From an uncultured Pelagibacteraceae bacterium (GTDB taxonomy: Bacteria; Pseudomonadota; Alphaproteobacteria; Pelagibacterales; Pelagibacteraceae): a stretch of 64,000 nucleotides of DNA. This document shows, piece after piece, positions 9,836 to 17,544 of this stretch. The translations under genes were made by a program, and so were the position numbers. The DNA is taken from assembly GCA_902627935.1 (NCBI GenBank), contig CACOLA010000002.1, positions 186,001 through 250,000 of the forward strand, read 5' to 3'. Position 1 is the stretch's first letter. Each line of letters starts with the position of its first letter. The notes under the pieces are model-generated. The model searched no databases. It was not told where the DNA came from and was given only the letters and a program-made list of their open reading frames with translations.

Positions 9836-10948
9836 CTATGATTTGTTCATCTCTAGTTTTGGCATCTCTTGATAATATTTTTTATCAAGTTTATATTCTA
9901 TGTCCTCTTTATCCTGCGCAGAACCCTCTGCTTGGGTAAAAGTATATTTTGCAAAGTCTTTACACCAGTCTTTATTAGTATTTAAACATTCTACTGGATA
10001 TATATTGCCACCTAATTCTTTCGCTTCATTTACTAGTTCATGACCTAATTCGTCTGTTGTCTCTAAACAATCAGCGACAAAGCTAGGTGAATATATTGCT
10101 ATTTCTTTTTTTCCCTCTGATATTAATTTTTTAACCACATCTTCAGTATAAGGTGTTATCCATTCCTCAGATCCAAAACGACTTTGAAAACTCATCAAGC
10201 ATTGTTCAGGTTTTATATTTTTAAGATTTTTTGTGATAAGACAAAACGTTTCATAACAATGACGATAGTAATCATCTCCTTTGTTAACAACTCTTCTTTT
10301 TTGCATTCCATGGAAAGTTATTATTAAACTATCAATTTTCTTACCTTGTTTTATTAATTCATCTAATTTTTGATCAACTTGATTGACTGAATTATCTATA
10401 AAAGCATGTGTTCTATGAAAATTTGTTATCACCTCAAAAGTTGGTATTTTCACTCTTTTAGATAATTCTTTTGCTAATGCGTCTATACCTGAGGCTATTG
10501 TGCTTTCAGAGTATTGTGGAAACATTGGTATTACAAGAAGTTTTGTTGCACCAACTCCTTTTTTCAAATCCTCTTCCCAGCTATCGTAAACTTCATTTAC
10601 GTAAGGAGGAGATAGTAAAAAAGCATGATTGACCTCGACAAATCCTTCGGGATCTATTTTTTTTAGTTCCTCTCCAACAGTTTTTGTAAAATCTCTAGTG
10701 TTTGTAATTAATGGAAAGTTTTTGCCGTCCCAAATTCTTGCATAAAGCTTTGCTGATTTTTGTGGTCTAAAAGGTAACACAAAGCAATTTAAAATTATTT
10801 TCCAAAGCCAAGGATTAATGTCGATAACTCTAGGATCTCCTAAAAATTTTCGTAGATATTTTCTTAAAGCTTTGGTGGTTGGCTCTGAAGGTGAGCCTAA
10901 CTGTACAAATACAACTTTTGTTTTTCTTTTTGGGTGTGTGTAATCCAT
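9836..10948 (-). CDS. hemH: Ferrochelatase
   Basis: 370 residues. The enzyme inserts Fe2+ into protoporphyrin IX, the last step of haem synthesis. Visible family signatures are VQLGSPSEP near the N-terminus, the catalytic histidine in ITFHGMQKRR, QSRFGSEEW, and the signature YSPSFVADCLETTDELGHE. About 35 charged C-terminal residues extend beyond the core. It sits one base downstream of hemE and is followed by hemG, forming a late haem operon beside the origin. Confidence 0.94.
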   Translation of the reverse strand: MDYTHPKRKTKVVFVQLGSPSEPTTKALRKYLRKFLGDPRVIDINPWLWKIILNCFVLPFRPQKSAKLYARIWDGKNFPLITNTRDFTKTVGEELKKIDPEGFVEVNHAFLLSPPYVNEVYDSWEEDLKKGVGATKLLVIPMFPQYSESTIASGIDALAKELSKRVKIPTFEVITNFHRTHAFIDNSVNQVDQKLDELIKQGKKIDSLIITFHGMQKRRVVNKGDDYYRHCYETFCLITKNLKNIKPEQCLMSFQSRFGSEEWITPYTEDVVKKLISEGKKEIAIYSPSFVADCLETTDELGHELVNEAKELGGNIYPVECLNTNKDWCKDFAKYTFTQAEGSAQDKEDIEYKLDKKYYQEMPKLEMNKS

Positions 10949-10949
10949 A

Positions 10950-11951
10950 TTAATAATCTTTTACTGTTTTTACCAAATAATCCATCATGCCAGGGTCTGT
11001 TTCTGGCAAAACTCCATGTCCTAAATTAAAGATATAAGGATGATCTTTAAATATATCTAGGTATCTTTTTGCCTCTTTTTTTAATGTCTGTACATCGGTC
11101 AGCAATATCTTAGGATCCATTCCTCCTTGAATGGGTATATTTATTTCTTTTTGTATTTTCACAGGATCAATTTCATAATCAATACAAATTGCATCAGGGC
11201 CTACAAAATCACAATATTTTTTATAATTCTTTATATTTCTAGGAAAACATATAACTGGTGTATTTAGAGATTTTATATATTTTACTAAATTAAAAGTTGG
11301 ATTGTATATATAGCTTGGTAAATCTTTATCTTCTAGCAGTCCAGCCCAACTATCAAATATTTGAATTACATTTGCGCCATTATCTATTTGATTTTTAACA
11401 TGAATTTTTAAAAATTTTTCAATAATAATTAACAAATGATCTATTAAATTTTTATTTTCAAAAAAATCTTTTTTTAATTTTTTTTTAGGAGATTGTTCAT
11501 TTATCATGTAAACTAAAATAGTCCAAGGAGCTCCAATAAATCCAATAGTATTTTTATCTTTTAAAATATTATTATTACTTACGTTCTTTATAGCTTCATA
11601 AATTTTTTGAACTCTTTGAACAAAATCAGTTTCTTTTACCTCAGATATTTTATCCAAATCAAGCTTCTCTAAAATAGGACCAAAATTTTTTTTAAATTCT
11701 ATGTTTTGATTTAAACCATAAGGTAACATTAATATGTCTGAAAAAATAATTGCTGCATCAAAATTATACCTTCTAAGTGGTTGTAAAGTAATTTCAGTAG
11801 ATAAAATTGGATTTAAACATAATTTAATGAAATCTTTATTTTTAGATCTTATTTCCCTAAATTCAGGAAGATATCTACCTGCCTGTCTCATTATCCATAT
11901 AGGTTTTATTTTGGTATTCTTATTAACTATTATTTCGTGTAGAGGTGTCAT
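10950..11951 (-). CDS. hemE: Uroporphyrinogen decarboxylase
   Basis: 333 residues. It removes four carboxyl groups from uroporphyrinogen III to give coproporphyrinogen III. The signatures KPIWIMRQAGRYLPEFRE (residues 17-34) and GFIGAPWTI are clear, with IQIFDSWAG and HGVLPETDP further on. It is the first gene of the minus-strand hemE-hemH-hemG-rho series and borders the proposed replication origin; hemE at oriC is a well-known alphaproteobacterial arrangement (Caulobacter, Rickettsia). Confidence 0.96.
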   Translation of the reverse strand: MTPLHEIIVNKNTKIKPIWIMRQAGRYLPEFREIRSKNKDFIKLCLNPILSTEITLQPLRRYNFDAAIIFSDILMLPYGLNQNIEFKKNFGPILEKLDLDKISEVKETDFVQRVQKIYEAIKNVSNNNILKDKNTIGFIGAPWTILVYMINEQSPKKKLKKDFFENKNLIDHLLIIIEKFLKIHVKNQIDNGANVIQIFDSWAGLLEDKDLPSYIYNPTFNLVKYIKSLNTPVICFPRNIKNYKKYCDFVGPDAICIDYEIDPVKIQKEINIPIQGGMDPKILLTDVQTLKKEAKRYLDIFKDHPYIFNLGHGVLPETDPGMMDYLVKTVKDY

Positions 11952-11992
11952 ATTAAAATAATATATATTATTATTGTATTAGTATTATGTTA

Positions 11993-12001
11993 TGTGAATA
12001 A
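11993..12001 (-). promoter_or_regulatory. DnaA box 1 (TTATTCACA)
   Basis: An exact match to TTATNCACA on the minus strand, embedded in the palindrome GTTATGTGAATAAC (11989-12002) at the hemE side of the proposed origin. Confidence 0.7.
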
Positions 12002-12014
12002 CGTTAATTATTTT

Positions 12015-12023
12015 TTATTAACA
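12015..12023 (+). promoter_or_regulatory. Near-consensus DnaA box (TTATTAACA)
   Basis: One mismatch (position 6) from TTATNCACA. It overlaps an inverted repeat GTTAAT/ATTAAC (12003-12008 and 12017-12022). The same nonamer recurs at 12207-12215. Confidence 0.4.
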
Positions 12024-12130
12024 TTATATATACAGTTTAATAACATCATAAATCCAATAATATTGTTTAAAATGAAGCTTTTTAGTATTTTACTAAATTT
12101 AATGTATTATTTTACAAACCGATTTATTAT

Positions 12131-12139
12131 TGTGAATAA
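12131..12139 (-). promoter_or_regulatory. DnaA box 2 (TTATTCACA)
   Basis: A second exact TTATTCACA on the minus strand, flanked by two copies of the direct repeat TTATTTTACAA (12107-12117 and 12145-12155). Confidence 0.7.
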
Positions 12140-12161
12140 AACCCTTATTTTACAACAATAA

Positions 12162-12176
12162 TTAATCAATATTTAA
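12162..12176. promoter_or_regulatory. CtrA-type TTAA-N7-TTAA element in oriC
   Basis: The sequence TTAATCAATATTTAA fits the CtrA half-site pattern exactly. CtrA sites occur in the Caulobacter and Rickettsia origins. In DNA this AT-rich the pattern also arises by chance roughly every 1-2 kb, and I cannot tell from this window whether the organism has CtrA. Confidence 0.3.
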
Positions 12177-12206
12177 ATTGAGTAATTTTATTAAAATAAT
12201 ACAAAT

Positions 12207-12215
12207 TTATTAACA
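12207..12215 (+). promoter_or_regulatory. Near-consensus DnaA box (TTATTAACA)
   Basis: Same one-mismatch nonamer as at 12015-12023, placed 9 bases before the start codon of the PPDK regulator; it marks the right edge of the proposed origin. Confidence 0.35.
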
Positions 12216-12223
12216 GCTTATGC

Positions 12224-13045
12224 ATGAGTAATACATTTCAAATTTATTTAATTTCAGATTCAACAGGAGAAACTTTAGATAGAATTTTCTTAGCGCTAAA
12301 GGCTCAATTTAAAAATATTAACTATAATGTTAATGAATTTCCATTTACAAGGACTGAAAATCAGGTTCTTAAAATTCTTGATGAAGCAAAGAAAAATGAC
12401 AATTCTATAATTTTATACACTATAGTAGATAACGGTCTTGCTAAATTTTTGGCTAATCATAGTGAAGATAAGGGTCTTCCGTGTTTCGGAGTTCTTGGTA
12501 ATCTTATTTTGAGTTTTTCAAAGTTATTAAATCAAAAAGCTTCTCATGAACCAAGTGGGCAATATGTGTTAAATGAAGAATATTATCAAAGAATTGAGGC
12601 AATACAATTTACAATGAATCATGATGATGGAAATTTATTACATGATGTTGATAAATCAGATATTGTTTTGTTAGGTGTTAGTAGGACAAGCAAAACACCA
12701 ACATCAATTTATTTAGCAAATAAAGGATATAAAACTTCTAATATCCCAATAATAAACGATAACTCAATTCCAAAAAAATTAAGAGACAACCCAAAGATTA
12801 GTTGTGTTGTGGGATTAAACACAGAAGCATCAAGATTGGTTGATGTAAGAAAAAATCGTATGAATTCACTTAGGGAAACAGATAATAAAAAATATACAAA
12901 TATTGAAAACATACAAAAAGAAATTGATAATGCAAAAAGAACTTTCAAAAAATATAGTTGGCCCAGCATTGACGTTACAAGAAAGTCAGTAGAAGAGACA
13001 GCAGCTTCAATTATAAAAATTTATGAAATATACAAACAAAAATAA
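12224..13045 (+). CDS. Pyruvate, phosphate dikinase regulatory protein (DUF299 kinase/phosphorylase)
   Basis: 273 residues. This family both inactivates PPDK (or PEP synthase) by ADP-dependent phosphorylation of a threonine and reactivates it with phosphate, controlling pyruvate/PEP flux. The N-terminus YLISDSTGETLDRI (residues 8-21) and the P-loop-like GVSRTSKTPTS (about residues 149-159) are diagnostic. It flanks the proposed oriC and overlaps maf by 23 bases, the order seen in many Alphaproteobacteria (regulator-maf-aroE-coaE-dnaQ). No ppdK is in the window. Confidence 0.93.
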   Translation: MSNTFQIYLISDSTGETLDRIFLALKAQFKNINYNVNEFPFTRTENQVLKILDEAKKNDNSIILYTIVDNGLAKFLANHSEDKGLPCFGVLGNLILSFSKLLNQKASHEPSGQYVLNEEYYQRIEAIQFTMNHDDGNLLHDVDKSDIVLLGVSRTSKTPTSIYLANKGYKTSNIPIINDNSIPKKLRDNPKISCVVGLNTEASRLVDVRKNRMNSLRETDNKKYTNIENIQKEIDNAKRTFKKYSWPSIDVTRKSVEETAASIIKIYEIYKQK

Positions 13046-13625
13046 TCACATTATTCTCGCATCAAAAAGTAGAGTAAGGAAAGATATTTTGGACTCAAAT
13101 GGTATAGATTGTGAGGTTGTGCCCGCAAATGTTGATGAAGAAAGTGTCAAAATATCTCTAAAAAAAGAAAACGCAACACCTGAAATTATTTCTAAAAACT
13201 TAGCTGAATTGAAAGCAAATAAAATTAGTGCAAAGTTTACTAATCATTTAGTAATTGGAGCTGATAGTGTAATTGATTTAGATGGTAATATAATTTCAAA
13301 ACCAAACGACAGAAATGAAGCAATAGATATTTTAAAACAGCTTAATAATAAAACCCATTTCTTAATAAGTTCAGTTTGTATTTCTAAAGGTGGTAGTATG
13401 ATTTGGAACTTTACTGATAAAGCAAGATTAACGATGAAAAATTTTTCATTAAAAGAGCTTAATATGTATCTTTCAAAAATTAGCGATGAAACTTTATACG
13501 CTTATAATGTTTACCAAATTGAAAATATAGGAAAAAAACTTTTTTCCAAGATTGATGGAGATAAAAATACTATAATGGGATTGCCCGTGAATAAAATAAA
13601 AGAATTTTTAGAAAATTTTAATTAA
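13023..13625 (+). CDS. maf: Maf-family nucleotide pyrophosphatase
   Basis: 200 residues. Maf/YhdE/YceF proteins hydrolyse non-canonical or methylated nucleoside triphosphates, a house-cleaning role. The start IILASKSRVRKDIL (about residues 10-23) is the family signature; GADSVIDLDGNIISKP is the second conserved block and DKNTIMGLPV lies near the C-terminus. It overlaps the upstream regulator gene by 23 bases and ends directly before aroE. Confidence 0.92.
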   Translation: MKYTNKNNHIILASKSRVRKDILDSNGIDCEVVPANVDEESVKISLKKENATPEIISKNLAELKANKISAKFTNHLVIGADSVIDLDGNIISKPNDRNEAIDILKQLNNKTHFLISSVCISKGGSMIWNFTDKARLTMKNFSLKELNMYLSKISDETLYAYNVYQIENIGKKLFSKIDGDKNTIMGLPVNKIKEFLENFN

Positions 13626-14423
13626 ATGAAAAAACATATTATTATTGGTAATCCAGTTTCTCATTCCTTATCTCCAAAAATTCATAATTATTGGTTTAAA
13701 ACACATGGTGTGAATGGGGAATACGAGAAAAACGAGACTAATGAAAAGGAAATTAGGCAACTATTAAAACAGATAAAAGATGGAGAAATTTATGGAATGA
13801 ACGTAACGGTTCCTTTTAAACAAAGTGTAATTCCCTTTTTGGAAACACAATCAGAATTGGTTAAAAAAACCAACTCAGTTAACACAATTTACAATAAAAA
13901 CGGAAAAATCCATGGAGAAAATACAGATGTATATGGCTTTGAGAAATCTATTATAAAAAATGAAATAAACATTAAAGATAAAACAGTTTTAATTTTTGGA
14001 TCCGGCGGTGTTGTACCATCAATTATTTCTGCCTTGCAACAATTGGCGGTAAAGAAAATATATATTTCTAATAGAACTTATAAAAATGCAGAAATCATCA
14101 AGAAAAAATTTAATTTTATAGATATAATAGAATGGGGCAAAATCATAAATTGTGACCTTTTAATAAATTCCACAAGTGTTGGATTAAAAAAAAATGATAA
14201 ATTTGAAATTAATTTTAACAAATTATCAGGAAGAAAAATTTTTTATGATGTAATTTATAATCCGGTAAGGACAGAATTTTTGCTTGAAGCAGAAAAATCA
14301 GGACACGAAATAATAAATGGCAGAGATATGTTTTTATATCAGGCACAAAAAGCATTTCATTTATGGCACAACATAACTCCTGAAATTGACGAAAAACTCA
14401 TAAAATATCTATATAATGATTAG
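13626..14423 (+). CDS. aroE: Shikimate dehydrogenase
   Basis: 265 residues. It reduces 3-dehydroshikimate to shikimate with NADPH in aromatic amino-acid synthesis. The shikimate-binding N-terminal motif GNPVSHSLSPKIHN (residues 8-21) and MNVTVPFK with the catalytic lysine are present; the NADP-binding loop is IFGSGGV. It starts at the base after the maf stop and overlaps coaE by 8 bases. Confidence 0.95.
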   Translation: MKKHIIIGNPVSHSLSPKIHNYWFKTHGVNGEYEKNETNEKEIRQLLKQIKDGEIYGMNVTVPFKQSVIPFLETQSELVKKTNSVNTIYNKNGKIHGENTDVYGFEKSIIKNEINIKDKTVLIFGSGGVVPSIISALQQLAVKKIYISNRTYKNAEIIKKKFNFIDIIEWGKIINCDLLINSTSVGLKKNDKFEINFNKLSGRKIFYDVIYNPVRTEFLLEAEKSGHEIINGRDMFLYQAQKAFHLWHNITPEIDEKLIKYLYND

Positions 14424-15009
14424 AATAGCAATTGTTGGTGGAATAGGATTTGGAAAAACATATGTATCAAAATTATTTAAATTTCCAGTATTTAATGCAG
14501 ATAAAATAGTGCTAAATATTTACGCTAAAGATAAGAAAGTTTTCAAAAAACTAAAAAAAAAGATACCAAATATTTTTAGTAAACTTCCTATTAAAAAAGA
14601 TGAATTAATAAAAGCAATACTTAGAGATAAAAATAATATTAACATTATTTCTTCAATAGTTCATCCAGTTGTTAAAAAGCATTTAAATTTTTTTTTAAAT
14701 AAATACAGAAAAACAAAATTTGTTGTGCTTGACATTCCTCTCTTTTTGGAAAAAAAACTTTATAAAAAAGGTGATATTGTTATTTTTATTCAATCAAAAA
14801 AAAAAGATGTACAAAAAAAAATTAAAAAAAGAAAAAATTACAATATATTGATTTTAAAAAGACTAAAGAGTCTTCAAATTAAACTCAGTGTAAAGAAGAA
14901 AAAATCTCATTTTATCATTAAAAATGATTTTAAAAAAGATTCAACTCGAAAGAAAGTAAAAGATATATTAAGAATTATTAATTATGAAAGAAATAGTATT
15001 AGATACTGA
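14416..15009 (+). CDS. coaE: Dephospho-CoA kinase
   Basis: 197 residues. It phosphorylates dephospho-CoA in the final step of CoA synthesis. The P-loop region reads GGIGFGKTYVSKLF (residues 8-21), a slightly altered Walker A (GxxxxGKT still present). VFNADKIV and HPVVKK follow as expected, and FVVLDIPLFLEKKLYKK is the Walker-B-like block. The protein is extremely lysine rich. It overlaps aroE by 8 and dnaQ by 26 bases. Confidence 0.9.
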   Translation: MIRIAIVGGIGFGKTYVSKLFKFPVFNADKIVLNIYAKDKKVFKKLKKKIPNIFSKLPIKKDELIKAILRDKNNINIISSIVHPVVKKHLNFFLNKYRKTKFVVLDIPLFLEKKLYKKGDIVIFIQSKKKDVQKKIKKRKNYNILILKRLKSLQIKLSVKKKKSHFIIKNDFKKDSTRKKVKDILRIINYERNSIRY

Positions 15010-15649
15010 AACTACAGGAATTTCAGTTAAAGAAGGCCACAGGATTGTAGAAATTGGCTGTATAGAACTTGATAACTTGATCCCAACAAATAAAAAATTT
15101 CATTGTTACTTGAATCCTGAAAGAAAAGTTTCTGAAAAAGCATATGAGGTTCACGGATATTCAGATGATTTTCTTTCAACACAGAAAAAATTTAAGGAAG
15201 TTGCAAAGGAATTTTTAAACTTTATTGAAGGAAAAAAATTAATTATTCATAACGCAGAGTTTGATATATCTCATTTAAATCATGAATTAAAAATAATTGG
15301 GGAAAAAAAATTAACTAACGAGATAGTTGACACACTTGTTTTGGCTCGTGATAAATTTCCAGGTTCCTCAATAAGTCTAGATTCATTATGTAAAAGGTTT
15401 AGGATAGATAATTCAAAAAGATCAAAACATACAGCACTTATAGATTGTGATTTATTAGCAAAAATTTACATTAATTTAATCGATCAAAAAGAGCCTACTT
15501 TAGATTTCTTAAAAAAAGATGAAAAATCCCAAATTCTAGATAATAGTAATATTATATATTATAAAAAAGTAATTAAGCCATCAGATAAGGAATTAAAAAA
15601 TCATAAAGACTTTCTAAAAAAAAATTTAAACAAAAATTATTTTAATTAA
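14984..15649 (+). CDS. dnaQ: DNA polymerase III epsilon subunit (3'-5' proofreading exonuclease)
   Basis: 221 residues. Epsilon proofreads for the replicative polymerase. The DEDDh exonuclease motifs are in order: VLDTETTGI (ExoI, residues 5-13), HNAEFDISHL (ExoII) and HTALIDCDLLA (ExoIII with the catalytic histidine). A short C-terminal tail would bind the alpha subunit. The start lies 26 bases inside coaE and the end overlaps convergent secB by 8 bases. Confidence 0.95.
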   Translation: MKEIVLDTETTGISVKEGHRIVEIGCIELDNLIPTNKKFHCYLNPERKVSEKAYEVHGYSDDFLSTQKKFKEVAKEFLNFIEGKKLIIHNAEFDISHLNHELKIIGEKKLTNEIVDTLVLARDKFPGSSISLDSLCKRFRIDNSKRSKHTALIDCDLLAKIYINLIDQKEPTLDFLKKDEKSQILDNSNIIYYKKVIKPSDKELKNHKDFLKKNLNKNYFN

Positions 15650-16067
15650 ATTTTTCTTTATAAAGTTTATTAAAATCGATTTTTTTTTCTAATTTTATAG
15701 TGGGGTGACCAGAGTTATGCATAAGGTTAAGAAATGTTTTTTCTAAATCATCATAAATTTCTGTTGGCACATCGCATAAGATTATTTTTTCTAGATCTTT
15801 TTTCTCTTTAACACTTTCATCTATTTTTATGATTGTTGCATGAACTATTTCATAATGAGATTTTTTTTCGTTAGGTTCTTTATCTTCAAATTTTAAAGTG
15901 GTATTAACCTCAACCATTTTATTTTTTAATGGTTTTGAAGTGATATCTATATTTAATTGATATTTCGAAATAGTTTCCTTAACATACAAAAATGTTTCAA
16001 TGTCTGCAGTTTCACTTGACATATCTTTGATGTACTTTGCTAGTATTCTAAATTTTTCTGTCATCAT
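15642..16067 (-). CDS. secB: Export chaperone SecB
   Basis: 141 residues. SecB is a tetrameric cytoplasmic chaperone that keeps pre-proteins unfolded for SecA. The N-terminal KYIKDMSSETAD matches the family block YIKDxSFExP, and SGHPTIKLEKKIDFNKLY near the C-terminus corresponds to the usual F/PPLxxxPIDFxxLY region, so the fold is complete though divergent. It overlaps fxsA by 20 bases. The dnaQ-secB-fxsA neighbourhood is standard in Alphaproteobacteria. Confidence 0.85.
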   Translation of the reverse strand: MMTEKFRILAKYIKDMSSETADIETFLYVKETISKYQLNIDITSKPLKNKMVEVNTTLKFEDKEPNEKKSHYEIVHATIIKIDESVKEKKDLEKIILCDVPTEIYDDLEKTFLNLMHNSGHPTIKLEKKIDFNKLYKEKFN

Positions 16068-16473
16068 TATCTTCTATATCCTCAAACTCACCATCTATAA
16101 AATTATTTCTGTTTACCTCTTTTTTTTTAAATTTCTTTAACAAGTTTCCAAACATTAATTTTCTAGTGATTGGAAATATAAGTAGAAAACCCACAAAATC
16201 AGTTGCAAATCCTGGAACGATTAAAAGAATTGCTGCAAAAGCTATAGCAGCGCCAGAAATTATTTCATAAGCAGGAACTTCATTTTTCACAATTTGCGTA
16301 AATCCCGATTTGATTGTATTTAAACCCTCATATCTCGCATAAAAGATACCAATTATTGCTGTAATAAATATCAACAAAATAGTGTAAAAAGCACCTATTT
16401 GTGAACCAATTTTGATAAATAGATAAATTTCTAAAATTGGGATTAAAATTATTGATAATAAGACTGGGTTCAT
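16048..16473 (-). CDS. fxsA: FxsA-family inner-membrane protein
   Basis: 141 residues with three or four hydrophobic segments (about residues 3-45 and 75-103) and a charged acidic tail. FxsA is best known in E. coli for affecting exclusion of phage T7 by F plasmids; its normal role is unclear. The PILEIYLFIKIGSQIG start and the LIVPGFATDFVGFLLIFP block are family-typical. It is co-transcribed with secB, overlapping it by 20 bases. Confidence 0.88.
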   Translation of the reverse strand: MNPVLLSIILIPILEIYLFIKIGSQIGAFYTILLIFITAIIGIFYARYEGLNTIKSGFTQIVKNEVPAYEIISGAAIAFAAILLIVPGFATDFVGFLLIFPITRKLMFGNLLKKFKKKEVNRNNFIDGEFEDIEDNDDRKI

Positions 16474-16530
16474 TTGTCTTTAATGTAATTGTTAGTTGAA
16501 ATTAATCAACATAGTAATTACATTTGACCA

Positions 16531-17127
16531 ATGAATTATAGTTTCGAATATATAGATATAATATTACTTGCCATGATAGCTGGTTTTATTTTTTTGAGGC
16601 TCAGAGGAATTCTGGGTAAAAGAACAGGTTTTGAGGGTAAACCACCATCACAATTTGAAAAAGTTTTAAATAATATTCAAACAGAAAATAAGTCAACTCG
16701 TAGGGAAAGTTTTGATGCTGAAGCTCAACAAGAATTTCTCAAGGGTGCAAAAATTGCATATGAAACAATCATTACTGATTTTAGTGATGACGATAACAAG
16801 ATGACTGCAAGCAAACCTTTATTGAGTCAGCATATGTACAAACAATTTGATGAAGCTCTTAAGGAAAGAAGCAAAAGAGGACATTACGCTGAAATTACCT
16901 TTATAGGAATTAATTCAGCTAAAATTAAAGAACATAAAATGATAGATAAAATTCTAAATGTAACTGTTGATTTTGTTGGTGAGGTAATAACTTGTATTAG
17001 AGATAAAGATAAAAAAATTATTTCTGGAAATCCAGAACAAATTAAAAAAATTTACGATACTTGGGTATTTTCAAGAGATATAAGATCAAATAATCCAAAT
17101 TGGCAATTAATTGATACTTTAACGTAA
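16531..17127 (+). CDS. Tim44-domain membrane-anchored protein
   Basis: 198 residues. One N-terminal membrane segment (residues about 10-24) is followed by a linker and a Tim44-like domain (about 60-195) ending DTWVFSRDIRSNNPNWQLIDT, which contains the conserved WxFxRDxxSxxPNWxL block. Bacterial Tim44-like proteins (TimA) are predicted to act in inner-membrane protein biogenesis. It is divergent from fxsA, with a 57-base promoter space. The mltA gene that commonly sits between this gene and smr in other Alphaproteobacteria is missing. Confidence 0.86.
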   Translation: MNYSFEYIDIILLAMIAGFIFLRLRGILGKRTGFEGKPPSQFEKVLNNIQTENKSTRRESFDAEAQQEFLKGAKIAYETIITDFSDDDNKMTASKPLLSQHMYKQFDEALKERSKRGHYAEITFIGINSAKIKEHKMIDKILNVTVDFVGEVITCIRDKDKKIISGNPEQIKKIYDTWVFSRDIRSNNPNWQLIDTLT

Positions 17128-17544
17128 TTGAACGCTAATATTTCAGATAAAGATAAAAAAGCTTGGAACAAATTTCTATCTAGTAAAGATAAGTTACCCA
17201 ATAAAGATATTGAAATAAATAAAAAAAAGACTCTAAGATTTAAACATATAGATTTGCATGGTTATAATTTACCTGATGCAAATGAAAAAATTAAACTATT
17301 AATTAACAGTGCTTATGAAGAAGGTATTTCAAAGATAATTGTTGTGACTGGGAAAGGTCTTCATTCCAATATTGAAAAAGATCCATATGTTTCTAAAGAT
17401 TTAGGTATTTTAAAATATGCAGTTCCTGAATTTATAGAAAATGATATTGAATTAATGAATAAGATAATAGAAATTAAAGAAGCAGATATAAAAGATGGTG
17501 GAAGTGGAGCTTTTTATATTTTCCTGAAAAAACCTATAAAATAA
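17128..17544 (+). CDS. Smr-domain (DUF1795-type MutS2-like) nuclease-fold protein
   Basis: 138 residues from a TTG codon that follows the tim44-like stop with no gap. The Smr domain (about residues 45-137) shows [16 protein letters not shown] and VVTGKGLHS, the two family blocks; many Smr proteins are DNA or RNA endonucleases. The precise substrate is unknown. It ends by overlapping the convergent hslU stop by 11 bases. Confidence 0.85.
   Translation: MNANISDKDKKAWNKFLSSKDKLPNKDIEINKKKTLRFKHIDLHGYNLPDANEKIKLLINSAYEEGISKIIVVTGKGLHSNIEKDPYVSKDLGILKYAVPEFIENDIELMNKIIEIKEADIKDGGSGAFYIFLKKPIK

Larger units (their letters stand above)
11952..12223. other. oriC: Proposed chromosomal replication origin (oriC)
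   Basis: This 272-base, extremely AT-rich spacer separates divergent hemE and the PPDK-regulator gene. In Caulobacter and Rickettsia oriC lies between hemE and the homologue of that same regulator (RP001/DUF299). The spacer holds two exact TTATTCACA DnaA boxes (11993-12001 and 12131-12139), two near boxes TTATTAACA (12015-12023, 12207-12215), an 11-base direct repeat TTATTTTACAA (12107-12117, 12145-12155) flanking the second exact box, and a TTAA-N7-TTAA element. Gene order gives most of the confidence; I could not compute GC skew. Confidence 0.8.
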
